This document shows, one piece after another, positions 9,115 through 23,195 of a stretch of DNA of 64,000 bases; position 1 is the first letter of the stretch, and each line of letters opens with the position of its first letter. This DNA comes from an uncultured Pelagibacteraceae bacterium (GTDB lineage: Bacteria > Pseudomonadota > Alphaproteobacteria > Pelagibacterales > Pelagibacteraceae). The stretch lies in assembly GCA_902598315.1 (NCBI GenBank), contig CACKBP010000001.1, forward strand, positions 97,565 through 161,564, written 5' to 3'. Position numbers and translations under genes: made by a program. Below the pieces are notes generated by a model that saw only the letters and a list, made by a program, of their open reading frames with translations, was not told the DNA's origin and ran no database searches.

Positions 9115-10308
9115 ATGGAAAATTTTAACTCAACTTTATTCTTAATAATAAATAATAATGATTTTTCCTTCATAGTTGGCAATAAAGATAGCAGAGACAA
9201 GATAATATTACTTTATAATAATACTTCAAAAATAAAGGGATATGTGGATCAAGAATTAATTAATATAGATGAAGCTAGTGCAGATTTAAAAAAAAATATT
9301 TATTTGATTGAACAAAAATTGAAATTAAACTTTAATAATGTAGTGTTAATTTTAAATAACGATAAGTTTACGCAATTAAATCTTTCGGGTTTTAAAAAAT
9401 TAAACGGTTCTCAATTATCTAAAGAAAATATTTCTTATATTTTGAGCTCTTTGAAATCATCAATAAATGAATGCGAAAAAGATAAAACAATACTTCATAT
9501 TTTTAATCCAAACTATCTCTTAGATAAAAAAAAAATGAGTAATTTACCTATTGGTTTATTTGGAGACTTATATGCACAAGAGATATCTTGTTTTTTAATT
9601 AACACAAACTATTTTAAAAATTTAAATAATCTTTTTTTTAGATGTAATTTAAAAATAAAAAAGATTTTTTTAAAGAGCTTTATAGATGGGGTTAATATTA
9701 TTAAAAACAGCAAGATTGAAACTTTTGTTAAATTAATTATAGGATATGAGTCATCAAATTTAATTTACTTTGAAAACTCCGCTCTTAAATATTGCCAAAA
9801 ATTTAAATTTGGATCTAATATAATAATAAAAGATATTGCAAAGGTTACGTCACTTAGTGAAGAGGAGATCAAAAAGATTATCTCTATTTCTGAAATAAAT
9901 AATAAATCTTCAGATCAAGAATTGATTGAGAAAGATCACTTTAAAAATTTAAATTACAGAAAAATAAAAAAAAAATTTCTTTTAGAGATAGCTAATGCGA
10001 GAATAAAAGAATGTTCTGATATAATAATGACTAATAATTTAAGTATAAAAAATTTTATACAGCCTGGTATTCCTATTTTGTTAAAAGTTAAAGATAAAGT
10101 TAGTTACACTTGTTTTAAAGAAAGCTTTGACCTCTATTATTTTGCAAATAAATCGCAAATTGTGATGAATTACGGAGAAAAATCTGATGAAAATACAATT
10201 AATGATGCGTATCAAATTGTCCATTATGGTTGGAAAAAAGAGGCAGTTCCATTCATTCATACCAAAAAGTCTTTATTAGCAAGATTTTTTGATCTTTTGT
10301 TTACGTAA
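9115..10308 (+). CDS. ftsA: Divergent FtsA-like cell division protein with degenerate nucleotide-binding motifs
   Basis: Actin-like protein that tethers FtsZ to the membrane in most bacteria. 397 aa. The fold can be followed: an SHS2/1C-like region with SKIKGYVDQELINIDEA, then ILHIFNPNYLL and PIGLFGDLYAQEISCFLI, which align by eye with the FtsA 'ILHvlPqe...pvGl.G..l...vh.i' block. The phosphate-1 DIGTT-type motif is replaced by IINNND near residue 12, the phosphate-2 DxGGGT-type motif by IIGYESS near residue 208, and the adenosine motif GGG near the C-terminus is not visible. The C-terminal membrane-targeting amphipathic helix looks kept (SLLARFFDLLFT). The usual next gene, ftsZ, is absent. 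I call it FtsA from position and this weak resemblance. Confidence 0.75.
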   Translation: MENFNSTLFLIINNNDFSFIVGNKDSRDKIILLYNNTSKIKGYVDQELINIDEASADLKKNIYLIEQKLKLNFNNVVLILNNDKFTQLNLSGFKKLNGSQLSKENISYILSSLKSSINECEKDKTILHIFNPNYLLDKKKMSNLPIGLFGDLYAQEISCFLINTNYFKNLNNLFFRCNLKIKKIFLKSFIDGVNIIKNSKIETFVKLIIGYESSNLIYFENSALKYCQKFKFGSNIIIKDIAKVTSLSEEEIKKIISISEINNKSSDQELIEKDHFKNLNYRKIKKKFLLEIANARIKECSDIIMTNNLSIKNFIQPGIPILLKVKDKVSYTCFKESFDLYYFANKSQIVMNYGEKSDENTINDAYQIVHYGWKKEAVPFIHTKKSLLARFFDLLFT

Positions 10309-10371
10309 GTTGTTATTTTTAGAAACATTAGTTGTTTTAATGACTGTCAAAAATTTAAGTATAAATACCCG

Positions 10372-11298
10372 ATGTTATTAAAATTTCAACAAACTATTGC
10401 TAAACCTATAAGTTTTGAGGGAATATGCTTACACTCTGGTAAAATTTCCACTTTAAGACTATTACCAGGAAATCAAGATCAAGGTATAATTTTTAAAAGA
10501 ACAGACTTTAAAGAAAACAATGTTATAGAAGCTTGTTATAAAAACGTATCATCTGCAAAACTTTGTACTACTTTAGAAAATGATAAAGGTATAAAAGTTT
10601 CAACAGTCGAACATTTATTAGCAGCTTTATATATTGTAGGGATTGATAATTTATTAATAGAAATTAGTAGCGATGAAGTTCCAATACTTGATGGATCATC
10701 GAAAGAATTTGTAAAAATTTTAAAAGATGCCGGCATAAAAAAACAAAATAAAAAAAGAAAATATTTAAAAATTTTAGAGAAAGTAAAATTTACAGATCAA
10801 GAAAGAAGTTTTACAATAGAGCCTAATTCAAGCTTGGAAATAGATTTTGAATTAAATTATAAAAATAATCTAATAGGTAACCAAAGAAATGAAGTTAATT
10901 TTTCTAAAGATAATTTAGATGACATAATTAACTCAAGAACATTTTGTTTATTCCAAGATATAGAAAAAATTAAAAAAAATGGCTTAGCTCAAGGGGGTTC
11001 TCTTGAAAATGCTATAGTTGTTTCAGATGAAAAAATTTTAAATGAAGAAGGGCTGAGAAATACCAAAGAATTCGTAAATCACAAAATATTAGACTGCGCA
11101 GGAGATTTAATCTTATCAGGATATAATATTTTAGGAAAAGTAATTTGCTATAAAGGTGGACATGAGCTTACAAATTTATTCCTAAGAAATCTTATAGATA
11201 ACAATAAACATAGTTTTGAGATTATTGAATTACAAGATAAGGAAATTGAAAGATTTTCACAAAAACTTTACCAATCAAGATTAGCAGTAACAGCATAA
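10372..11298 (+). CDS. lpxC: UDP-3-O-acyl-N-acetylglucosamine deacetylase
   Basis: Zinc-dependent deacetylase, the first committed step of lipid A synthesis, cytoplasmic. 308 aa. Zinc ligands are seen in TVEHLLAALY (about residue 79) and NHKILDCAGDL (about 240, the HKxxD motif); GICLHSGK near the N-terminus is also typical. A 63-base gap separates it from ftsA, where ftsZ would be expected. No Shine-Dalgarno sequence is seen before the ATG; a TATAAA box ends only six bases upstream, so transcription may start at or very near the start codon. Confidence 0.97.
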   Translation: MLLKFQQTIAKPISFEGICLHSGKISTLRLLPGNQDQGIIFKRTDFKENNVIEACYKNVSSAKLCTTLENDKGIKVSTVEHLLAALYIVGIDNLLIEISSDEVPILDGSSKEFVKILKDAGIKKQNKKRKYLKILEKVKFTDQERSFTIEPNSSLEIDFELNYKNNLIGNQRNEVNFSKDNLDDIINSRTFCLFQDIEKIKKNGLAQGGSLENAIVVSDEKILNEEGLRNTKEFVNHKILDCAGDLILSGYNILGKVICYKGGHELTNLFLRNLIDNNKHSFEIIELQDKEIERFSQKLYQSRLAVTA

Positions 11299-11337
11299 AA
11301 TTTTACCAATTAAGATAAATTTGATAATAATCTAAAA

Positions 11338-15883
<4,546 letters not shown>

Positions 15884-15896
<13 letters not shown>

Positions 15897-17929
15897 TTTA
15901 AAATTCTATTTTTTTTATATCTGTCCCAACCAGGGCTTCTATAATCATCATCAAATTCTATTGAATTATCTTGATTGAATTCAAAGTCTTCACTTACATT
16001 GATACCTACCTCATTCTTCTCAACACTAGAATCTGGTATCTCATTTATAAATCTTGACGGCAAAGTATCAGTCCAATCCCCATGATATGCTCTTTTCATA
16101 GCAAAGGATAAATAAGCTTCTTTCTTGGCTCTCGTAATGCCGACATATGCCAACCTTCTTTCCTCTTCTAAGGCAAAATCACCTTTTTCTTCAAGAGATT
16201 TTTGGTGAGGAAACAGACCCTCTTCCCAACCTGGAAGAAAAACAACATCAAATTCTAATCCTTTGGCTGCATGCATTGTCATCAAATTTATTTTCGCACC
16301 TTCCCACTCTTGATCGATAGAAGTAGCTAAGGCTACATGTTCTAAAAATGTTTGTAAGTTATCATAATCTTGCATTGCTCTTAGTAATTCTTTCAAATTT
16401 TCTAATCTATTTTCATTTTCTAAATCTTTTTTATTTTTTAGCATTGAAGAATATCCAGACTCATCAAGGACTATTTTTAATAAATCATAATGCTTCATAT
16501 TAAGTGAGTCCTTCCGCCATTTATTGATCATATTTATTAATTGATTTAATGAAGTTTTTATTTTAGGTCTAAAATCTCCTTTTTCTAGAATTTTGATAAT
16601 GGAATCTTCAAGACACAACTTATTAGTTTGACCAAAAGTATAAATTTGATTAAGTGTGCTTTCCCCAATTCCTCTTTTTGGAGAGCCAATAACTCTTTCT
16701 AATGCAAGATCATCAAATTTTTGATTTATAATTCTTAGATAAGACACAGCATCTTTTATCTCTGCTCTTTCATAAAATTTTATACCACCTAGCACCCTGT
16801 AACCTATTCCAACTTGAAGAAATCTTTCTTCAAATTCTCTAGTCTGGTAAATTGCTCTAACTAGAATTGATACATTATTCAAAGAATATTTTTTTTTAAT
16901 TTTATTCTCTATTATATCGCTAACACCCTGAGCCTCATCTTTACCAGTCCTATAACAATTAAGCTTAACCAATTCACCCTCGTTTGCAGCTGACCATAAT
17001 TTCTTACCTACTCTATTTGCATTGTTAGAAATCAAATTTGATGCGGTATCTAATATATTTTTTGTAGATCTGTAATTTTGTTCTAACTTAAATACTTTGC
17101 AATTTTTATAAATATGATCAAAAGTTAAAAAATTTTTTATTTCTGCACCTCTCCAGCTATAAATCGACTGATCATCATCTCCAACACAACAAATATTTTG
17201 ATTATCATTCACTAATAAGTTTAACCACCTATTTTGGATAAAATTGGTATCTTGAAACTCATCAACTAAGATATATTTAAATTGGTTTTGGTATATTTCT
17301 TTTATATCTTTATGATCTTCGAATAGTTTTACGCAAAATAATATTAAATCCCCAAAATCAAAGGCATTCAAATCTTTTGTTTTACTTTGATATATTTCGT
17401 AAACTTTTAAGATCGATTTAAGAACTAATCCAGATTTATCTATTTTAACATTATTAGGCAACAAACCTTTATTCTTCCATTGATCAATATGATACATTAT
17501 CAATTGAGGTGAAAATTTTTTTGCATCTAAATCTTCAGCTTTAACAATATTTCTTATAAGTTTCTTTTGATCCTCTGTGTCTAAAATTGTGAAATTACTT
17601 TTATATTCAAGAGCTTCAGCATGTCTACGTAAAATTTTTACACTAATAGAATGAAAAGTTCCCAACCAGGGAATCGCATTGGATGTCCCTTTGATATGTT
17701 GCATTACTCGATTTTGCATTTCTTTTGCCGCCTTATTCGTAAAAGTCACACATAAGATCTGATTTGAAAAAGCTTTTTTTTTATTGATTATATGAATAAG
17801 TCTTGTTGTTAATACTCTAGTTTTACCTGAACCTGCTCCCGCGACAATCAAGTTTGGTCCTTCAGTGCTTAAGACTGCCTCTTTTTGCTCCTTGTTAAGG
17901 TTTTCAATTAATTTATCTATGTTATTCAT
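15884..17929 (-). CDS. uvrD: UvrD/PcrA-type ATP-dependent DNA helicase
   Basis: Superfamily 1A 3'-5' helicase for repair and replication restart. 681 aa, a little short because the C-terminal tail is reduced. Motifs: Walker A VAGAGSGKTRVL (about residues 29-40), LCVTFTNKAAKEMQNRV (Ia), ILVDEFQDTNFIQ (II), GDDDQSIYSWRGAE (III), LEQNYRST (IV), INLMTMHAAKGLEFDVVFLPGWEEG (V) and EERRLAYVGITRAK (VI). Its 5' end lies 43 bases from the divergent AsmA-like gene. Confidence 0.95.
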
Positions 17930-17972
17930 AAGAAGGAAATTTCATTTATATACCAGTTGCGAAAATAAAAAA

Positions 17973-19376
17973 ATGATAAATAAATTTTACAAAATAATTC
18001 ACAACAAATTTTCTAGATTTTTTAAATTTATTTTTTTTATAAGATATCTTTTATCAATTTTTTTTGTCTCAATAGTACTATTCCTGTCAATACCCCATTT
18101 TTTTGATTATAAAAAAAAAGAGGACTTAATTAAGAACTATCTGGCAAATATTTATGAATTAGAAATTCAAAAAATGGGGGAAATAAAGTTTAGATCATTT
18201 CCAGTCCCACATTATGAGATTTTAAATCTTTTTACAAAAGTACATTCAGAGGAAAGCAATCTTAAAATAAAAAAATTATTGATATACCCTAAATTGACGG
18301 GCATCTATAATTTTAAAAATTTCAAAATAGAAAGAATAAAATTAGAAAATAATGATATGGAAGTAAATTTAGGTGATATGAAGTTTTTACAAAAGTTATT
18401 TTTTAATCCAGAAAAAAAAATGCGCTTTGAAAATTTGAATATTAATATTAAAGATAAAAATAAAGAAATTATTATTTTAAAAAATATTAATTTTAAAAAT
18501 TATGGATATAAAAAAAATAAAATTGATGGATTTGTATTTAACGAAAAATTTAAGGCTAGTCTTCTAGATAATCCAACTATAATAAATTTTAAAATTTTAA
18601 AAACAGGCATCAAGACAAAATTACAAATAACTGAAAAAAATAAAGATTCTTACGTTACTGGAATTTTTGAGGGAAAAATTTTAAATTCTAATTTCAAACT
18701 TAATTTTTTTTACAATAAAAACCTCATAAAATTTGATAAATTTTATTTTCGAGATAAAAAAATCTCATTAGACAGTCAAGGTTATTTACAGCTTAAGCCC
18801 TTTTCTAAAATAAAAATTTCTTCAGAAGTAAATAATATAGATAAAAAAATTTTTAATAAATTAGATATTACTTACTTATTGCAATTTAAAAACCTGATTA
18901 AAAAAATTAACAGTCAAAATGAAATTAACTTTAAATCGAAAATATTTAGCTCAGATCTGATCAATGATTTTTATTTAAAAACTGATTTAGCTTATGGTAG
19001 ATTATTGATTTCAAAAAATTTCTCTATTTCTAAAACCAATTTTATTTGTGAAAGTAATATAAATTTATTAGACCAGTTCCCAATTCTATATTTTGAATGT
19101 TCAATTAAATCTCCCGACAAAAAGGATTTATTAAAAAAATTCGAAATAAATTATAAAACGAAAAATGAAGCACTCAATTTTCTTGTAAATGGAAATCTGA
19201 ATATTAAAAACAACAAAATTAATTTTAATACAATAAAGTTAGAGAATCAGTTTGAAATCAATGCAGAAGACTTGCAATTTTTAAAATCGTCTTTTGAAAA
19301 TATTTTATTTGACGAAAAATTTATAAGAATATTTAATTTATCTAAAATTAAAAAATTTATTTCTGAAATATCTTAG
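17973..19376 (+). CDS. AsmA-like membrane-anchored protein of unknown function
   Basis: 467 aa from the ATG at 17973 (MINKFYKIIHNKF); the ORF-track start at 17865 lies within the divergent helicase gene and I reject it. One N-terminal membrane helix (about residues 17-42) is followed by a long, beta-rich, Lys/Asn-rich periplasmic-looking region. The start of that region (GEIKFRSFPVPHYEILNL) and repeated amphipathic strands resemble the AsmA family, which is linked to lipid transport and outer membrane biogenesis. There is no catalytic motif. Family assignment is tentative; the ends converge with fumC with only one base between. Confidence 0.65.
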   Translation: MINKFYKIIHNKFSRFFKFIFFIRYLLSIFFVSIVLFLSIPHFFDYKKKEDLIKNYLANIYELEIQKMGEIKFRSFPVPHYEILNLFTKVHSEESNLKIKKLLIYPKLTGIYNFKNFKIERIKLENNDMEVNLGDMKFLQKLFFNPEKKMRFENLNINIKDKNKEIIILKNINFKNYGYKKNKIDGFVFNEKFKASLLDNPTIINFKILKTGIKTKLQITEKNKDSYVTGIFEGKILNSNFKLNFFYNKNLIKFDKFYFRDKKISLDSQGYLQLKPFSKIKISSEVNNIDKKIFNKLDITYLLQFKNLIKKINSQNEINFKSKIFSSDLINDFYLKTDLAYGRLLISKNFSISKTNFICESNINLLDQFPILYFECSIKSPDKKDLLKKFEINYKTKNEALNFLVNGNLNIKNNKINFNTIKLENQFEINAEDLQFLKSSFENILFDEKFIRIFNLSKIKKFISEIS

Positions 19377-19377
19377 T

Positions 19378-20766
19378 CTATTTAGGCTTAGTCATCTTCA
19401 AAGGATTCATGATTTTATCATAATCTTTCTCTTTAATTAAACCCGCTTTTACAACTTCTTGTTTTAAAGTAGTTCCATTTTTGTAAGCTGTTTTTGCAAT
19501 ATTTGCGGCGTTATCATATCCAATTTTAGGAGCTAGCGCAGTTACCAGCATTAAAGAGTTATCTAAGAGATCTTTAATTCTTTTTTTATCAGCTTTGATA
19601 CCTTTAACACAATAAAGTGCAAAAGTTTTTGCTGAGTCACTCATAATCTCGATTGATTGCAATATATTATGTATGATTAGTGGTTTAAAAACGTTTAATT
19701 CAAAATGACCATGTGAACCTGCCATAGTTATTCCGTTATGATTTCCGATTACCTTAACGCATACCATCGTAACTGCCTCGGACTGCGTAGGATTTACCTT
19801 GCCAGGCATAATTGATGATCCAGGTTCGTTAGATGGTAATATAAGTTCACCATAACCAGCTCTAGGACCAGACCCTAGAAATCTTATGTCATTCGCAATT
19901 TTCATTAGACATACAGCAGTAGTATTAAGAGTTCCAGAAAAATTAACAACCTCATCATGAGCGGCTAATGATGCAAACTTATTTTTTGAGGGTTTAAAAG
20001 GTAATTTTGTTAACTTACTAATTTCTCTTATTACCTTTTTATCAAAATTTTTTCTTGTATTTAAACCCGTTCCTACAGCAGTTCCTCCTTGGGCTAAATA
20101 ATAAATTTCTTTAAGAGCAGACTCAATTCTTGATATACAATTTTTTAATTGTGTATGGTATCCAGAAAATTCTTGACCTAATGTCAAAGGAGTTGCGTCT
20201 TGCAAATGGGTTCTCCCAACTTTTACTATTTTGCTAAATGCTTTTGATTTCCTTTTTAATTCTTTTTCTAAGAGTTTTAAAGATGGCAAAAGTTTTTCTC
20301 TAGCTTTTAAAGCTATAGCAATATGCATAGCAGTAGGAAAAACATCATTTGTTGATTGAGACTTGTTAACATGATCGTTAGGGTGAATAGGTTTCTTTAA
20401 TCCCATTTTTCTTCCCATCATTTGAATTGCTCTGTTAGCAATCACCTCATTAACATTCATATTTGTTTGGGTTCCCGACCCAGTTTGCCATACTTTCAAA
20501 GGAAAATGTTTGTCAAGTTTTCCACTAATAACCTCATTAGCTGCTTTAATTATGTATTTACTCAATTTTGGATCAAGGTCTTTATTTTTTGCATTAACTA
20601 CCGCTGCTGCTTTTTTTATTATTGCTATTGAGTGGATAACTAATGGTCTAACTAAAAAATCACCAATATTAAAATATTTATTTGATCTTTCAGTAGACGC
20701 GCCCCAATACTTATCACCAGGCACTTTTATTTTTCCAATGCTGTCAAATTCTATTCTGTATTTCAT
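19378..20766 (-). CDS. fumC: Fumarate hydratase, class II
   Basis: Iron-independent fumarase of the TCA cycle. The ORF track runs to 20874, but the extra 36 residues overlap the divergent gene; the ATG at 20766 ([18 protein letters not shown]) matches the known N-terminus and gives 462 aa, standard length. Motifs: [67 protein letters not shown] and the superfamily signature [15 protein letters not shown]. Confidence 0.97.
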   Translation of the reverse strand: MKYRIEFDSIGKIKVPGDKYWGASTERSNKYFNIGDFLVRPLVIHSIAIIKKAAAVVNAKNKDLDPKLSKYIIKAANEVISGKLDKHFPLKVWQTGSGTQTNMNVNEVIANRAIQMMGRKMGLKKPIHPNDHVNKSQSTNDVFPTAMHIAIALKAREKLLPSLKLLEKELKRKSKAFSKIVKVGRTHLQDATPLTLGQEFSGYHTQLKNCISRIESALKEIYYLAQGGTAVGTGLNTRKNFDKKVIREISKLTKLPFKPSKNKFASLAAHDEVVNFSGTLNTTAVCLMKIANDIRFLGSGPRAGYGELILPSNEPGSSIMPGKVNPTQSEAVTMVCVKVIGNHNGITMAGSHGHFELNVFKPLIIHNILQSIEIMSDSAKTFALYCVKGIKADKKRIKDLLDNSLMLVTALAPKIGYDNAANIAKTAYKNGTTLKQEVVKAGLIKEKDYDKIMNPLKMTKPK

Positions 20767-20826
20767 TACTGATTCTTTGATATAATACACTTTAATAAGA
20801 CAATTATAAAACATAAAGGACAAGAA

Positions 20827-21198
20827 ATGAGCAATTTTGAAAGTGTTAGAAAATTCATGAAAACATTTGGTCAAGAAGTAAAAGAAAAAGCTGAATTTCC
20901 AAGCGATAAAATCACTTCTTTAAGATATGATTTAATTAGTGAGGAATTATTAGAGTTAAAAGATGCGATTAATAACAAAGATATAAAAGAGGTCGCAGAT
21001 GCTCTTACCGATATTTTGTATGTAACTTATGGAGCAGGACATGCATTCGGGATCAATTTAGATAAATGTTTTGAAGAAGTTCAAAGTTCAAATATGAGTA
21101 AGTTAGGTGAGGATGGTAAACCAATTTATAATGATAAAGGTAAAGTTATGAAAGGGCCAAACTATTTCAAACCAGACCTAAATAAATTTGTTGCATGA
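20827..21198 (+). CDS. MazG/HisE-like nucleotide pyrophosphohydrolase
   Basis: 123 aa, all-alpha MazG/PRA-PH superfamily. The metal-binding pattern is visible: [13 protein letters not shown] (ExxE) followed by [17 protein letters not shown] (ExxD-type). Members hydrolyse (d)NTPs or related compounds, often to clear non-canonical nucleotides; the exact substrate cannot be read from sequence. A strong AAAGGA Shine-Dalgarno precedes the ATG. It is divergent from fumC with 60 bases between. Confidence 0.82.
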   Translation: MSNFESVRKFMKTFGQEVKEKAEFPSDKITSLRYDLISEELLELKDAINNKDIKEVADALTDILYVTYGAGHAFGINLDKCFEEVQSSNMSKLGEDGKPIYNDKGKVMKGPNYFKPDLNKFVA

Positions 21199-21278
21199 TG
21201 AAAAATAATTATCATTGGATATTACTAGGTATAGCAGCTGGAATAGTTATTTATATGGTAGATAAATATATCTTTTAA
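21195..21278 (+). CDS. Possible 27-aa single-pass membrane peptide
   Basis: A small ORF too short for the track ([20 protein letters not shown]...). Its ATG overlaps the stop of the MazG-like gene (GCATGATG), a normal coupled arrangement in this genome. Residues 8-21 would form one membrane helix. It fills most of the gap to the next gene. No homology can be claimed; chance ORF remains possible. Confidence 0.4.
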   Translation: MMKNNYHWILLGIAAGIVIYMVDKYIF

Positions 21279-21292
21279 ATTTATTTAATTTA

Positions 21293-21532
21293 ATGAGAAA
21301 ACTTAAACCAAAACCTCATCAATTTTGGGCATGGTGCTCAACTTTAACAATTTTGGCAGGAGCTATTGCGGCAGCTTTAGGATTTTACCCTTTGTACTGT
21401 TATATTTTTCTTTTAGGTAATGGTGGCCTAGCAATCGTGTCCTGGTTGTGGAATGAAAAATCTTTGGTGGCTTTAAACACCGGATTAGCGAGTATTTATC
21501 TAATAGGACTTATTAATCTCTATATCAATTAG
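21293..21532 (+). CDS. Small membrane protein of unknown function
   Basis: 79 aa with two or three hydrophobic segments (LTILAGAIAAALGFYPLYCYIFLLGNGGLAIVSW, then NTGLASIYLIGLINLY). It starts with a basic segment MRKLKPKPHQFWAWC. I do not recognise the family. It sits in a run of small membrane genes between the MazG-like gene and the DUF2784 gene. Length, codon use and hydrophobic pattern look like a real gene. Confidence 0.6.
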   Translation: MRKLKPKPHQFWAWCSTLTILAGAIAAALGFYPLYCYIFLLGNGGLAIVSWLWNEKSLVALNTGLASIYLIGLINLYIN

Positions 21533-21579
21533 ATAGACGTTTTGTTGCCAGCCGCCAAAAGTTTTAGTTAATATATTGA

Positions 21580-21942
21580 ATGTACGAATTGTTTGCAAAC
21601 CTAACTTTAATTGCACATTTAATTTTTATCTTATTTGTTATTTTTGGTGGATTGCTATTTTTTATTTTTTCAAAAATCATCTACATTCATCTTCCAGCGT
21701 TGTTATGGGGAATTTATATAGAATTTACAAATTCTGTTTGCCCATTAACTTATCTCGAAAATTGGTTTTTGTATAAAGGAGAATTGACAACTTATTCTAA
21801 CGATTTTATTAATAATTATCTTTTTCCAATTATTTACCCTGAGGGCTTAACTGCTGAAATTCAAATATATCTTGGTACATCGCTGATAATTATAAATATT
21901 TTAATTTATGGACTAATGTACAAAAATTTTAAGAAAGAATAA
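21580..21942 (+). CDS. DUF2784 family membrane protein
   Basis: 120 aa with three or four membrane helices. The DUF2784 signature is clear: LFVIFGGLLFF, then IHLPALLWGIYIEFTNSVCPLTYLENWF, and LFPIIYPEGLTAEIQIYLG. The function of the family is unknown. The competing ORF at 21576 is a frame-shifted shadow. The stop codon abuts the 3' end of the oppositely oriented tmRNA gene. Confidence 0.85.
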   Translation: MYELFANLTLIAHLIFILFVIFGGLLFFIFSKIIYIHLPALLWGIYIEFTNSVCPLTYLENWFLYKGELTTYSNDFINNYLFPIIYPEGLTAEIQIYLGTSLIIINILIYGLMYKNFKKE

Positions 21943-22200
21943 GGGGCGTTCTGTTGCCAGGTGCCCCGGACCCCGTAACTTAATTAAACTAGTTAATTAA
22001 GCTGCAAGTGCAAATTTTTGATTTGCATTTATAAATTAGCCCGTTACGTCGGAACCATCTCGTACGAAAGAACAGCCTTTAGACACCCGTCGATCCTAAT
22101 TCACCCCCGTAAGTTGTAAATGGTGGAGGTGGTGGGTACTGCCCCCACGTCCGTGATGTTTATTACGAAATTCGTTTATCGTCATAGTTGGAAAACCAAC
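21943..22200 (-). ncRNA. ssrA: Transfer-messenger RNA, permuted two-piece form
   Basis: Rescues stalled ribosomes and tags the nascent peptide. On the minus strand the acceptor piece comes first and ends with CCACCTCCACCA (complement of 22121-22132); after a 12-base spacer the coding piece starts with GGGGGTGAATTAGGAT at 22108, close to the canonical tmRNA 5' end, followed by CGACGGG. GGGGGTG pairs with CACCTCC to form the acceptor stem (one G-U pair). The T arm is GTGGG-GGCAGTA-CCCAC. The tag frame (22026 down to 21997) reads ANQKFALAA then TAA, ending in the usual LAA degron. A terminal GGGGC/GCCCC hairpin closes the gene at 21943-21967. The outer ends of both pieces are estimates. Confidence 0.92.
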
Positions 22201-22206
22201 ACTATT

Positions 22207-22234
22207 AATATAAAACTCTTTTGAAGAGATTCAA
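22207..22234 (-). promoter_or_regulatory. Candidate ssrA promoter
   Basis: On the minus strand TTGAAT, a 16-base spacer and TATATT place the transcription start near 22200, just before the acceptor piece of the tmRNA. It lies within the short gap between the divergent thyX and ssrA genes. Confidence 0.5.
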
Positions 22235-22247
22235 TAATTAATTCAAA

Positions 22248-23195
22248 ATGAAATTGACTAAAGAACAAAAGCAAGAAATTGCAGATCAACAGGCTCAAAA
22301 AAACTCAACTAAAAGAGTAACTTCTCAAGAATTGGAAAAAATTCTTTACGAGGCGCTACCAGTTTTAGATCATGGATTTGTAAGAGTTGTGGATTATATG
22401 GGAGATGATAGTTCAATAGTTCAGTCAGCAAGAGTTTCATACGGAAAGGGCACAAAAAAAGTTTCTACTGATGAGGGTTTAATAAAATATTTAATGAGAC
22501 ACTGGCATTCGACACCTTTTGAAATGTGTGAAATAAAATATCATGTTAAATTGCCAATTTTTATAGCAAGACAATGGATTAGACATAGAACAGCAAATGT
22601 GAATGAATATTCAGCGAGATATTCGATTTTAGATAAAGAATTTTATATACCATCTAAAGACCAACTTTCTGCTCAATCTACCTCAAATAGACAAGGCAGA
22701 GGTGATTTAATAACTGGCGAGCAAGCAGATGAAATTCTCAAAATTTTAAAAGATGATGCAATCAGAACATATGACAATTATGAAAAAATGCTTAATGAAA
22801 GATACGATGGAAGCACGATTGATGAAAGCAAAGCCGGTTTAGCAAGAGAACTTGCAAGGATGAATTTAACTTTAAATTCTTACACTCAGTGGTATTGGAA
22901 AACAGACTTACTAAACTTGCTTAACTTTTTGTTTTTAAGAGCTGATAGTCACGCGCAATATGAAATAAGAGTTTATGCTGAGACAATGCTTGATACTGTA
23001 AAAAAATGGGTTCCAATTACACATGCAGCATTTTTAGATTATAGAGTAGGGGCTGTACACGTTTCTGCTAAAGGAAAAAAAGTTATTCAACTTATGACAA
23101 GAGGCCAAAACATATCTTATGAAAGCTCAGGTTTATCAAAAAGAGAATGGAACGAATTGATGATGTCTTTTGATTTTAAAGAAAAGATGGTTTAA
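22248..23195 (+). CDS. thyX: Flavin-dependent thymidylate synthase
   Basis: Makes dTMP from dUMP using methylene-THF, FAD and NADPH. 315 aa, longer than the smallest ThyX proteins because of an N-terminal extension of about 40 residues. The ThyX motif [15 protein letters not shown] is at about residue 121; [24 protein letters not shown] precedes it and [31 protein letters not shown] follows. No thyA is seen in this window. The 3' end overlaps convergent mrp by 20 bases. Confidence 0.96.
   Translation: MKLTKEQKQEIADQQAQKNSTKRVTSQELEKILYEALPVLDHGFVRVVDYMGDDSSIVQSARVSYGKGTKKVSTDEGLIKYLMRHWHSTPFEMCEIKYHVKLPIFIARQWIRHRTANVNEYSARYSILDKEFYIPSKDQLSAQSTSNRQGRGDLITGEQADEILKILKDDAIRTYDNYEKMLNERYDGSTIDESKAGLARELARMNLTLNSYTQWYWKTDLLNLLNFLFLRADSHAQYEIRVYAETMLDTVKKWVPITHAAFLDYRVGAVHVSAKGKKVIQLMTRGQNISYESSGLSKREWNELMMSFDFKEKMV

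Noticed and set aside
10309-10371. Remnant of ftsZ between ftsA and lpxC
   Set aside because: Only 63 AT-rich bases remain and I see no tubulin-like codons in any frame; it looks like promoter sequence for lpxC.
17865-17972. Extended N-terminus of the AsmA-like protein
   Set aside because: It would overlap the 5' end of the divergent helicase gene; the ATG at 17973 starts just before the membrane anchor.
20422-20785. Two ORFs (69 and 91 aa) antisense to fumC
   Set aside because: They lie in the conserved 5' half of fumC and have no motif; the real gene in this direction begins at 20827.
21576-21776. 66-aa ORF at the start of the DUF2784 gene
   Set aside because: Frame-shifted shadow; the frame from 21580 carries the clear DUF2784 signature.
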